Below are positions 48,961 to 56,885 of a DNA stretch of 64,000 bases, in pieces (position 1 is the first letter of the stretch; each line of letters starts with the position of its first letter). Position numbers and translations under genes: made by a program. The stretch covers positions 62,001-126,000 of the forward strand of contig NZ_FOUG01000011.1 in the NCBI RefSeq assembly GCF_900114785.1, read 5' to 3'. A model generated the notes under the pieces. It worked only from the letters and a program-made list of their open reading frames with translations, was not told where the DNA came from and made no database searches. This DNA comes from Variovorax sp. OV329 (GTDB lineage Bacteria; Pseudomonadota; Gammaproteobacteria; Burkholderiales; Burkholderiaceae_C).

Positions 48961-49884
48961 ATGGTCAAGAAGGCGCTGCTCGGACAGGTCGGCGACACGG
49001 ACATCCGCCTGCTGCGCATCTTCAAGGCGATCGTCGAGTGCGGTGGACTTGCCGCGGCCGAACTCGAACTGAACATCGGCCGCTCCACGATCAGCCGGCA
49101 CCTGAAGGACCTGGAGGAGCGCATCGGCCTGGACCTGTGCCACCGGGGCCGCGGTGGCTTCGCGCTCACGCCCGATGGCCGGCAGGTCTACGATGCCGCG
49201 GCCCGCCTGCTGGCTGCAATGGAAGACTTCCGCGGCGAGGTCCGGGAACTTCACGCCGAGCCCGTCGGCACGTTGTCCATCGGGCTGTTCGACAAGACCG
49301 TGACCAACCCGCAGGCCCGCATCGCCGAGGCCTTGCGCCATTTCCGGCGCGACGCCCCCGAGGCGCTGGTCGACGTGTTGGTCGGCACGCCGAGCGACAT
49401 CGAGGCCGGCGTGATCGAGGGGCGGATCCATGTGGGCGTGATCCCCGACCATCGGCGGTCCGACCGCTTGCGCTATGCCAACTTGTTCGGCGAGCAGATG
49501 CGTCTGTACTGTGGACGCCGGCACCCGCTGTTCGACATGTCGCACGCGGGGCTGTCTATGAATGACCTGCAGGATTTCGACTACGCAGGCTTGGGCTTTC
49601 ATTCGCCCAATCTGGAGGCTAGCCAGCGCTTTCACATGCGGCGAAAGGCGACGGCCACCGACCAGGAGGCCGTGGCATCGCTAGTGCTTTCCGGCTGCTA
49701 CGTGGGCTTCCTGCCCGATCACTACGCGGAGCGCTTCGTGGATGTAGGCGCGATGCGGCGCATCGAGCAGCCGCAATGCCGGTACGAAGTGCAGTTCGTG
49801 GCCATCTCGCGCCTATCGCCCCCTCCGCCGCGGCTGGCATTGGCCTTCCTGAAGGCCTTGACCCAGGCGCACGACGGCGGCTAG
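48961..49884 (+). CDS. LysR-family transcriptional regulator 2
   Basis: A 307-residue LysR protein with winged-helix text IRLLRIFKAIVECGGLAAAELELNIGRSTISRHLKDLEERIG and a substrate-binding domain with GSLSIG-like TLSIGLFDKTV and SGCYVGFLPDHYAE. It is divergent from the omega-aminotransferase gene across 106 bp, the classic layout for control of that operon and itself. Confidence 0.92.
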   Translation: MVKKALLGQVGDTDIRLLRIFKAIVECGGLAAAELELNIGRSTISRHLKDLEERIGLDLCHRGRGGFALTPDGRQVYDAAARLLAAMEDFRGEVRELHAEPVGTLSIGLFDKTVTNPQARIAEALRHFRRDAPEALVDVLVGTPSDIEAGVIEGRIHVGVIPDHRRSDRLRYANLFGEQMRLYCGRRHPLFDMSHAGLSMNDLQDFDYAGLGFHSPNLEASQRFHMRRKATATDQEAVASLVLSGCYVGFLPDHYAERFVDVGAMRRIEQPQCRYEVQFVAISRLSPPPPRLALAFLKALTQAHDGG

Positions 49885-50343
49885 CTGTTGAGTCTCGGGA
49901 GGTTGTTCACACCCGCAATGCGGGTGATGGGCGGCTGATGGTTGCTATGGGCCGGAGGGCCGAGCGCCGATTCGTAGGTGAAGCGGGCGGGCTCGGGCTA
50001 GTTGCCCAGGACCGGATAGGCTTGGCACCACCCGATGTCGGCGCACATGCTTTGGGCTTGCGCGTGTGTCGCTTGGCGGATGCGTTGCAGCAGCATATCG
50101 CGCACAACTGGCGAGAAGGCAACTCCAGCACTGCCTTGTCGGGGATGGGCAACCCACAGGCGAACGTCTCCTCCAACTTTCGCCTATCGGTTGCGTCTGC
50201 CGGGCCTCGCGCTTAGGCATAAGTTGACAGGCCTTCGACCGCCCCTGGGGCCAAGACAAGGCAATGAGCGCGTCATCGAACATGGCGACCGCCCGTGCCC
50301 CGCCACGCCGTCCTATCGGAAGGCGGGCAGCGATCGCGCCAAC
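49885..50343. other. gene-poor stretch, possible relic at 49998-50183 (minus)
   Basis: No intact gene is convincing. One minus-strand frame between stops (49998-50183) reads VGGDVRLWVAHPRQGSAGV... and looks more protein-like than its neighbours, so it may be a decayed gene end. Longer overlapping frames on both strands are arginine- or proline-rich shadows. Confidence 0.4.
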
Positions 50344-51384
50344 CTACGCGAAGCCGATGTTTGTGCCTCGGGAGAAGAGATCGAAGTGGTATTGGGTGAT
50401 CGGCAGCAATCCCAGGCCGAGATGCAAGGTTCCCTGGCGATCTTCGCTGTCGTCGACCATCTCGTTGTAAGAGTGATTGCCAGGAAGGCGAGCCAACTCG
50501 CGGTTCAAGGAAACGCCCAGTTCGTGCACGATCGAATAGCGGTCGTCCATGTTGAGGATCGACTCGAGCATCCTGACCCCCTGCGTTGGCCGCCCACGGA
50601 CGCCATCGATCGACCGGATGATCCCGTTGCCGATGGTTAATCTGACGGGTGCGGCAGCATCGATGCCTGACAGGCCCTCGAAGATGCGGCACTGGCTGCT
50701 CCGCACGAATGGCAGGTAGCCCGCGTTGACGATGTTCGGACCGTTGAGGATGAGCTCGCCATCGAGCTTCAGCGTTCCTTGGGCATCGAAAGCGATCGTC
50801 CGATCGATGGTGGCAGGGGACACCTCGATCTCGCCGCATGGGTAGGACTGCTTGACCCCGAGTTCGGCGTAGCCGCCAACTTCGAGCCAACGCTCGCGGC
50901 CGACCTCAGTGGCGCAACGATAGACCAGTTCGGTCTCGCAGGTACGATTGACGAACCGCAGTTGTCCGGAGACCTCAAGCTTGCTGAAAAAACTGTCCAC
51001 GCGCTCATCGAAGTCTTGCGGGTTGGTCAGATACAGAGATTCGACGTATTGGGGCAGAAACTCGGGCGGTACTCCGGTCGAGAAAAGTGGAATCTCGATG
51101 GCCCTGGTGGTTCTGTCCATTCCTTTCCAGATGGGGGCGTCGCGTTGAATCACCGGGAGCGAACCGTCATTGACGATTACTAGGACGTCATAGTTCTTTT
51201 CCTGCAGTAGAAGGCGTGCTGCCGAGGATTCAAAAACCTGAACTTCGCTGTGTAGATAGCAATGCGAATGGCAAAGATCAAATCGTTCTAATATGTCGCG
51301 ACTCAAAAGGCAACAGAAGCGGCGCTCGCTACGATCGATATTTTGGAACGATCGAATTTTGTCGGGGTCGATGCGGATTTTCAT
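50344..51384 (-). CDS. M29 aminopeptidase-like metalloprotein (possible peptide-maturation enzyme)
   Basis: A 346-residue protein whose C-terminal half shows, by eye, the metal-ligand pattern of M29 aminopeptidases (AmpS/AmpT): Glu185 in YPCGEIEVSP, Glu288 in VHELGVSLN, His321 in GTLHLGLG, and His333/Asp335 in QYHFDLF. The spacing between His321 and His333 is much shorter than in M29 enzymes. The dioxygenase NicX uses a related fold, so peptidase activity is not certain. The first 100 residues are unlike anything I recognise. It lies 65 bp downstream of a 22-codon peptide gene on the same strand, with a perfect hairpin between. AGGAT precedes the ATG. GC content falls toward the 5' end. Confidence 0.6.
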   Translation of the reverse strand: MKIRIDPDKIRSFQNIDRSERRFCCLLSRDILERFDLCHSHCYLHSEVQVFESSAARLLLQEKNYDVLVIVNDGSLPVIQRDAPIWKGMDRTTRAIEIPLFSTGVPPEFLPQYVESLYLTNPQDFDERVDSFFSKLEVSGQLRFVNRTCETELVYRCATEVGRERWLEVGGYAELGVKQSYPCGEIEVSPATIDRTIAFDAQGTLKLDGELILNGPNIVNAGYLPFVRSSQCRIFEGLSGIDAAAPVRLTIGNGIIRSIDGVRGRPTQGVRMLESILNMDDRYSIVHELGVSLNRELARLPGNHSYNEMVDDSEDRQGTLHLGLGLLPITQYHFDLFSRGTNIGFA

Positions 51385-51412
51385 GGTTGTCTAATCCTGC
51401 TTCTCAGACGAA

Positions 51413-51440
51413 GCGAGCCGGCGCTCGGCGGCCGGCTCGC
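51413..51440 (-). promoter_or_regulatory. perfect 10-bp inverted repeat between peptide gene and M29-like gene
   Basis: Arms GCGAGCCGGC (51413-51422) and GCCGGCTCGC (51431-51440) enclose an 8-base loop. In the minus-strand transcript the hairpin forms just after the peptide stop codon and before the enzyme gene. No long U-run follows, so partial termination or mRNA stabilisation is likelier than full termination. Confidence 0.7.
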
Positions 51441-51449
51441 CAGCAAAGG

Positions 51450-51518
51450 TCAGCCAACCCACAGGGGCTGGGTGAGCTCGCTGTCGTTGCGAACGCGCTC
51501 AATTTGAGTCTTGTTCAT
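51450..51518 (-). CDS. 22-residue peptide, candidate RiPP precursor or leader peptide
   Basis: A short minus-strand frame begins MNKTQIE and ends QPLWVG before TGA. A strong TTGGAG site lies eight bases before the ATG, good evidence that it is translated. The first part is charged and hydrophilic; the end (LTQPLWVG) is hydrophobic with one Trp, a leader/core layout seen in ribosomally made modified peptides. The next gene is the M29-like protein, with a hairpin in between that could set precursor expression above the enzyme. An attenuation leader peptide is the alternative, though no run of one amino acid is present. Confidence 0.55.
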   Translation of the reverse strand: MNKTQIERVRNDSELTQPLWVG

Positions 51519-51740
51519 GATGGTTTCTCCAATAAAAGTGATTGACAAATTTCAGAATAACGCGGACGGCTTGTCATTCTGTTCGTGTCGCGCAGTTTTG
51601 GCGACGGAGTGAATTTATGGCTTGTTCCTTAGGGCAATCTGAAATAATTCTTCATGTTGTGCAAAAGACGTTCCATCAATAAATGAGACGCGCAATAAAT
51701 TCTGTAGGCCGCTTCATTGCTACGTCAAACCCAAAGCAAA
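51519..51740 (-). promoter_or_regulatory. AT-rich promoter region of the peptide/M29-like cassette
   Basis: Hand count gives 77 G/C in 180 bases for 51541-51720, about 43%, far below the surroundings. A candidate promoter on the minus strand is TTGACG (51723-51728) and CAGAAT (51699-51704) with 18 bases between, leaving a leader of about 170 bases. The low GC suggests acquired DNA. Confidence 0.4.
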
Positions 51741-52185
51741 AAGTAGGCGTGAGCGCCGGGCGAGAGCCAGCGTCATCCGCTGGCATGCGTTGGTGCAGCG
51801 CTGTTGGGTGTCACCAGTGCTGTCCGTGGTGATCCCATGGAAGGCGAGGCCATTGACATGGTGGTCGAAACCGGCCACTGGCCCTTCGTCACTCCGATCG
51901 CGATGCCGACCATCGCTGGCCGGGCCGGTCTCTCGGATCGCGGATGCGAAGCGCATTCGCTCGGATGATGCCGGAGAGGTGAAGCAGTACCAGGGACCGG
52001 TCTTCTTCCACTGGCGCACGGTCAACGCCTTCGCACGTGACGAGGGCGCCGCGCGAGCGTCGATTGCTCGCGCACCGCGATGCAGCAGGGGCACCCCGGG
52101 GCATCCAGTTGGGATGCGCGCGCAACCAGCGCGCACCCTGCTCTTCCTACGATGCTGCCATCAAGCTCAATCACACCTGCATCCC
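51741..52185. other. decayed sequence without intact gene
   Basis: Plus-strand fragments such as EAIDMVVETGHWPFVTPIAMP and, in a shifted frame, DDAGEVKQYQGPVFFHWRT look like protein text broken by frameshifts. The family is not recognised. No intact gene is present. Confidence 0.4.
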
Positions 52186-52584
52186 ATGTCCTCCCACTCC
52201 ATGATCACCGGCGAGTCGGTGCGTCTTTGCGCACCTCGAGCACGGCTACGACGCCTTCTTCTCCCGCGTGGCCGATGAAGTCGACTGGACCGTCCACCCA
52301 TCTGGTGGCCGGCTACTTCGGCACCAAGCGGGTTCATCGCAGCGACGTTTGCACGCATCGCGAAGACCCTCGAAGGGGGCACGCAGCTTCGCGTACTGCA
52401 CTTGCTCACCGACGGCACCTCGGCCGCCGTCGGGATGCAGTTGATGGCGACCGCAAGAACGGCATGCGCTTCGACAATCGCTACTGGCTGGGTCGCCCGT
52501 TTCCAGGACGGCAAGATCGTGCATATGCGCGCTTATCTCTATTCGACACTGATCCAGCGCCTGTTCGGCGGGAACCCCGGCTGA
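52186..52584 (+). pseudogene. SnoaL-like (NTF2-fold) protein gene, multiply frameshifted
   Basis: Pieces of one SnoaL/ketosteroid-isomerase-like protein occur in successive frames: HLEHGYDAFFSRVADEVDWTV, then AGYFGTK, then NGMRFDNRYW, and finally VARFQDGKIVHMRAYLYSTLIQRLF before TGA at 52582. At least three frame changes are needed to join them, so it is a decayed gene. The intact protein would have had about 130 residues. Confidence 0.7.
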
Positions 52585-52595
52585 CGCGGACTGCC

Positions 52596-53029
52596 ATGGC
52601 CCCGGCATCACGCAGCGCCGACTTCCGGCGCGTCGGCGTGCACTACGCGCCGCACCACATCGGCATACCGACCGAGGTGCCGCGCGCGCAGGAGCGCTAC
52701 GCCGCCCGGGTGGGCACGTACACCAGCGACGACCTGTCGGGCGCGCTGCCGATCCAGCGGCACCGCTTCGACGAGGATTCGAGCCTGCAACCCCTGCTGC
52801 GCAGCCAGCCGCACCTGGCCTACAAGGTCAGCGACCTGGATGCGGCCTGGCCGGCCACGTCGTAATGCTCGGGCCCTACGAGCCGATCCGGGACTTCCGG
52901 GTCGAGGTGATCGACAACGCCGGCGTGCCGGTCGAGCTGATCCAGAACGGGTTGTCGGACGAGGAGATCTGGGGCCGCGCGCGCTCGGGCCGCCAGGCCC
53001 TCTACGAAGAACCCGGGCGTTCCAGCTGA
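52596..53029 (+). pseudogene. VOC-family protein gene, frameshifted
   Basis: The first frame reads from ATG 52596 through HHIGIPTEVPRAQERY to PHLAYKVSDLDAAWPATS and stops near 52865. The family text resumes one frame over as GHVVMLGPYEPIRDFRVEVIDNAGVPVELIQ and runs to TGA at 53027. A small indel near 52850 separates the halves. It lies 11 bp after the SnoaL-like relic, so both were probably one operon. Confidence 0.72.
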
Positions 53030-53045
53030 ACGGGCCTGGCCGCGC

Positions 53046-54095
53046 TCAGGCCGCGACCTGCATCAGGTCGCCCAGCCAGCCGTGCAGGCGTTCGCCGCGG
53101 GCGGCCGCGGAGCCGGCGATGACGGGACCGCGCTGTGCCACCTCGCGCGCGCTGTAGCCGTACTGCTCGCGAAACGCGGTGCTGAAGTGCGCCGCGCTCT
53201 TGAAGCCGTACTCCTCGGCCAGGCGCGCGATCGACTGGCCGGAATGGCCGCGCGCCAGCGCCTCGTGGATGCGCGCCAGGCGGCGCTCCTTGATGTACTG
53301 GGACACCCCGCCCACCGGCGTGAACACGCGATACAGCGTGGAGCGCGACACGCGCAGCTCGCTGCACAGCTCCGGCGCGCCCAGGTCCTCCTGGCGCAGG
53401 TGCTGCTCGATGAAGCGGCGCCCGCGGCGCAGCAGCACGCTTTCCATGGCCGGGCGCGCGGCCTCCATGTTCTCGGGCGAGCTGGCGATGCTGGCGGCCA
53501 CCAAGCTGACGGTCGCGCGCGACAGGCCGGGGATCTCCTCCAGCGTCGCGTCCGGCAGGTGCTTGAGCATGCACGACAGGTGCTCGTGCAGCAGCTGCGC
53601 GCAGGGGTTGTCGGGCGAGATGCCGTGCAGGTCCATGGGACGCGGCAGGGCCTCGTCGAGCTGGTCGCGCGGGATGAACATCACCAGGCTGTCGGCCGCC
53701 GAGACGTTGGACTCGGGGCGCGCCATGTCGGTGATGACGAAACGCCCGGGGGTCAGGCGCGCCTGGCGCTCGCCGGCATCGCAGTCGAACTGGCCCGAGC
53801 GCAGGAGGATCAGGCGGTAGTGGTCGAGCTGGTCGGCGCGCAGGTTGCGCTCGCGGCGCATGCGCACCTGGGTGGGACCGAAGACGCCGTAGCCGAAGAG
53901 CAGGCGGTCCATGCGCCAGACCTCGGAGTCCACGTGGAAGGACTCGTTGGCGGCGGCATCGCTGATCTCCAGGTCCCAGCTGGGACAGAGGGACTCCTGC
54001 CAATAGGCGAGGGCTTCGCGGGACTGCAGCTGGCTCGACTGGAAGCGCAGGCTGGGGATGCGCCTGGCGGCGAAGGGGACGATGGCGGTCGACAT
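53046..54095 (-). CDS. AraC-family regulator with AraC-binding-like N-terminus (2)
   Basis: A 349-residue regulator. The N-terminal half has DHYRLILLRSGQFDCDAGERQ and FVITDMARPESNVSAADSLVMFIPRDQLDEALPRPMDLHG. The C-terminal half has helix-turn-helix segments LGAPELCSELRVSRSTLYRVFTPVGGVSQYIKERRL and RLAEEYGFKSAAHFSTAFREQYGYSAREV. The Met at 54095 matches the family beginning; the frame is open to 54224. It converges on the decayed VOC gene. Confidence 0.9.
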   Translation of the reverse strand: MSTAIVPFAARRIPSLRFQSSQLQSREALAYWQESLCPSWDLEISDAAANESFHVDSEVWRMDRLLFGYGVFGPTQVRMRRERNLRADQLDHYRLILLRSGQFDCDAGERQARLTPGRFVITDMARPESNVSAADSLVMFIPRDQLDEALPRPMDLHGISPDNPCAQLLHEHLSCMLKHLPDATLEEIPGLSRATVSLVAASIASSPENMEAARPAMESVLLRRGRRFIEQHLRQEDLGAPELCSELRVSRSTLYRVFTPVGGVSQYIKERRLARIHEALARGHSGQSIARLAEEYGFKSAAHFSTAFREQYGYSAREVAQRGPVIAGSAAARGERLHGWLGDLMQVAA

Positions 54096-54239
54096 GGCAA
54101 ACGGCTCGCTTCTGCGGCCGCCTCGAGCATGGCGGCCTTGCATTCTTTCCAAACCGGCGGCTCGTGGAGCGCTGGGGAAGCGGTCTGCCTCCGCAGGTGC
54201 TGCGCCTGGACCGATGCCTCGCATCGATAGGGGTAAATG

Positions 54240-55577
54240 CTAATAAGCGGGCGGCTGCGAAGTTGGTCCGGGCGTTCCAGTTCTTGTCTGTTCGTCCCAA
54301 TCCGTCCCACCGGTCGAGACATCCGCTGCCGGGCCGGGGTCGGACAGCGCCGCGCAGTCGTCCGGGGCGGGGCTTCCGGCGAAGCGGGCTGCCATCCATT
54401 CCACGGCCGCCTCGGCGCTGTCGCGCGCGATGAAGCCGTGCCCCGCGTCCGGCAGCACCAGCAGGCGCACCCGGCCGCCGGCCGCACACTGGCGCGCGGC
54501 ATACATCCGAGTCACCGAGAGCAGCACCAGGGTGTCGGCCGAGCCCTGGGTGAGCAGCAGCGGCACGCCCGGCGGCAGCGGGCCGGGACTGTTCTCCAGG
54601 AGCAGGCTGCGCCAGGGCTCGACGCGGGTGATGTCGGGGACGGTGAGGAAGTGCTTCTGCAGCCCGCGCTGGGACACCATGCGCAGGGCCATGTCGAAGG
54701 CCGACTCGATGCACTCGTGCGCCAGCGCATCGACCGCCGGCATGGCCAGCGGATCGACCAGGCCGTCCAGCGGCAGGCCGAAGGTCCGCGTCCAGGACCA
54801 GAGCGTCATGGCCGTGAGGTTGCGCCCGCCGACCGTGCGGAAGTCGGCGCGCAGCAGGGTCTCGAGGTCGGTGGCTGGTGCGGCGGCGGCGATGCCGCGC
54901 AACTGCAGGTCGGGTGCCTGGCCTGCGGCCATGAGGCCCGCGAAAAGGGCCGCCTGCCCGCCCTGCGAATGTCCCCAGACCTGATAGAGCCGCCCCGCCT
55001 GTGCGGGCCGGAAGTCGCGCGCGGCCCGCACCGAGTCGAGCACGGCCGCGCCCTCACTGCGACCCACCAGGTAGGGATGCGGGCCCCGCGTGCCCAGGCC
55101 GGGGTAGTCGGTGGCCACCACCACCCAGCCGCGTGCCAGCATGTGGGGCAGGCCCTCGATGCCGCGGAACACGCCCAGAGCCAGCGATGGCGCGCAGCGC
55201 GGCACGATGCCGCTGGTGGGATGGGCCCATGCCACCACTGGGCGGCCGCCGGCGGGCGCGGGGCCGTCCGGCACCACGATCACCCCGGACACCGCGATGG
55301 GCTCGCCCGCCAGGCCGGTGGAGCGGTACAGGATGCGCCAGGCCCGCGAACCCTCCGGGGCGCCGCCCATGGGTTCGGCGCGGATCATCGAGCCCCGTGC
55401 ACCCTGCGCCTGGGCCGGCAGCCAGTCGTAGAAGGAGGCGCGCGCGCCGGCCGCCGCCGTGCTGCTCCAGGCGGCCGACAGCAGTGCGCCGAGGACGAGC
55501 AGGGTCAGCGCCCCGGCGAAGGCGCAGAGCTGGCGCCGGCCGGGACGGCGCGCTGGGCGGAACCTGGAATCTGGCAT
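54240..55577 (-). CDS. secreted lipase-family alpha/beta hydrolase
   Basis: A 445-residue protein with a signal or anchor helix (AFAGALTLLVLGALLSAAW) and a lipase core of the secretory LIP type. The nucleophile is in GHSQGGQAALFAG, an acid is in QGSADTLVLL and the His in PDAGHGFIARD; the ATDYPGLGTRGPHPYL segment is typical. It likely hydrolyses lipids or esters outside the cytoplasm. The C-terminal 50 residues are Pro/Asp/Thr-rich and may be disordered. Confidence 0.87.
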   Translation of the reverse strand: MPDSRFRPARRPGRRQLCAFAGALTLLVLGALLSAAWSSTAAAGARASFYDWLPAQAQGARGSMIRAEPMGGAPEGSRAWRILYRSTGLAGEPIAVSGVIVVPDGPAPAGGRPVVAWAHPTSGIVPRCAPSLALGVFRGIEGLPHMLARGWVVVATDYPGLGTRGPHPYLVGRSEGAAVLDSVRAARDFRPAQAGRLYQVWGHSQGGQAALFAGLMAAGQAPDLQLRGIAAAAPATDLETLLRADFRTVGGRNLTAMTLWSWTRTFGLPLDGLVDPLAMPAVDALAHECIESAFDMALRMVSQRGLQKHFLTVPDITRVEPWRSLLLENSPGPLPPGVPLLLTQGSADTLVLLSVTRMYAARQCAAGGRVRLLVLPDAGHGFIARDSAEAAVEWMAARFAGSPAPDDCAALSDPGPAADVSTGGTDWDEQTRTGTPGPTSQPPAY

Positions 55578-55818
55578 CGCGGGAAGACGGTCGTGTAGAA
55601 GGGGGAAGGGTGTCGGGCGACTTTACGAACGCAGCCCCCGCGCTTGTTGCTCCGCCGTCCCATCCGTGGCGCGTCCATGCCAGCAGCGGCACCCCCTGAC
55701 ACGCGCGGAACGGAGTTGGGACCGGTGCGCAACGCGGCCGAGGAGGGCCTTCCTACGATGGCTCCATCGCCTCGTCCAACGTTCCCGCGCCTGTGAACGG
55801 CAGGCCGCCGCCCCTTCG

Positions 55819-56868
55819 ATGACGCTCGCGCCACTGCAACTCGACCTCCGCCGCACCACCCTGTTCAAGGGTGCCCGCATCGTTGCGAGCTACGGCATGG
55901 CGGCCGTCCTGGCCCTCGCGCTTGCACGGTTGCTGGGACTGGGTCCGCAGGAGCGCGAGCTCACGCTCATGCTGGCCGCCAACATGGCCTTGTGGGCCTG
56001 CGTGTCGGAGGCCGGGCGCTCGCGCCTGCACGGCGCGTGCCTCTTGGTGCTCCTGTGCGTGGCCTTCGTCCTGGGGGCGGGCAGCTTCGCCTGGCTGAGC
56101 GGCCTGCTCACCCATGCGGGAGTCGTCGCTCCCGAGTTCGCACTCCTGATCGGCGCTGCAGCGGTGGGCGGCTTGCGCCGGTTCGGCAGCGCCGGCGCCG
56201 GCGTCGGCTCGCAGTTCTACATCGGCCAGATGCTGGCCTGGAGCCTCGGACTTCGTGCGGACCACCTGGCCCTGCTGCTCGTGGCCGGCCTGGCTTCAGT
56301 CGGCGCGGCGCTGCTGGCCCGTGGATTGCTCACCGAATTCATCCCGCCGCAGGCGCCCGCGGCGCCCGAGCCGCCGGGGCCGGACACGCTGACGGCCATC
56401 GAGATGGGCCTGCAGTCCGGGTGCGGCGCACTGCTGGTGCTGGCGCTGGACGCGCTCGTCGGCCTGAAGGAGCCAGCCTGGGCCGTGACCGCCTGTGTCT
56501 ACGTCATCGCCGGCTCGCCGGCGCAGACGCTGGCCCGCGGGCGCCAGCGCATGGTCGGCACGGTCGTCGGGGTGGCACTGGGGCTGGCCGCGCTGCCGCT
56601 GGTCTACCGCGCGCCCTGGCTGGCCTGGGTGGGCTCGGCGGCAGCCATGATGCTCTACACGACTGCGCTGGCGGCCCGCTATGACCTGGCCTGCGGCGCC
56701 TTCGCGTTCACGCTGATGGTGACGCTGGCCGCGCAGGGCGAGCATTCGCTGGCCGTGCTCGCCGCGCGCGCGTGGGAGACGCTGCTGGGGGCAGCCATCG
56801 CGATGATTCTGGCGCGTGTGCTGCGTGTGCTGCGCGTGCGGCGCGCGGCGGGCGAGGCCGGGCCGTAG
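55819..56868 (+). CDS. FUSC-like membrane protein
   Basis: About 349 residues with two blocks of hydrophobic helices separated by a short soluble segment (EFIPPQAPAAPEPPGPD), the layout of half-size FUSC/YccS-like inner-membrane proteins that export aromatic acids. Family-like text includes KEPAWAVTACVYVIAGSPAQTLARGRQRMVGTVVGVALG. The ATG at 55819 was chosen because the open frame upstream (from 55459) is not protein-like. It converges on the ligase gene at 56886. Confidence 0.8.
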   Translation: MTLAPLQLDLRRTTLFKGARIVASYGMAAVLALALARLLGLGPQERELTLMLAANMALWACVSEAGRSRLHGACLLVLLCVAFVLGAGSFAWLSGLLTHAGVVAPEFALLIGAAAVGGLRRFGSAGAGVGSQFYIGQMLAWSLGLRADHLALLLVAGLASVGAALLARGLLTEFIPPQAPAAPEPPGPDTLTAIEMGLQSGCGALLVLALDALVGLKEPAWAVTACVYVIAGSPAQTLARGRQRMVGTVVGVALGLAALPLVYRAPWLAWVGSAAAMMLYTTALAARYDLACGAFAFTLMVTLAAQGEHSLAVLAARAWETLLGAAIAMILARVLRVLRVRRAAGEAGP

Positions 56869-56885
56869 GCGACTTCATCTGCCCC

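Noticed and set aside
50035..50640. 201-codon plus-strand frame opposite the M29-like gene
   Set aside because: Its second half is the antisense of the metal-ligand region and the first half has no protein-like pattern or ribosome site.
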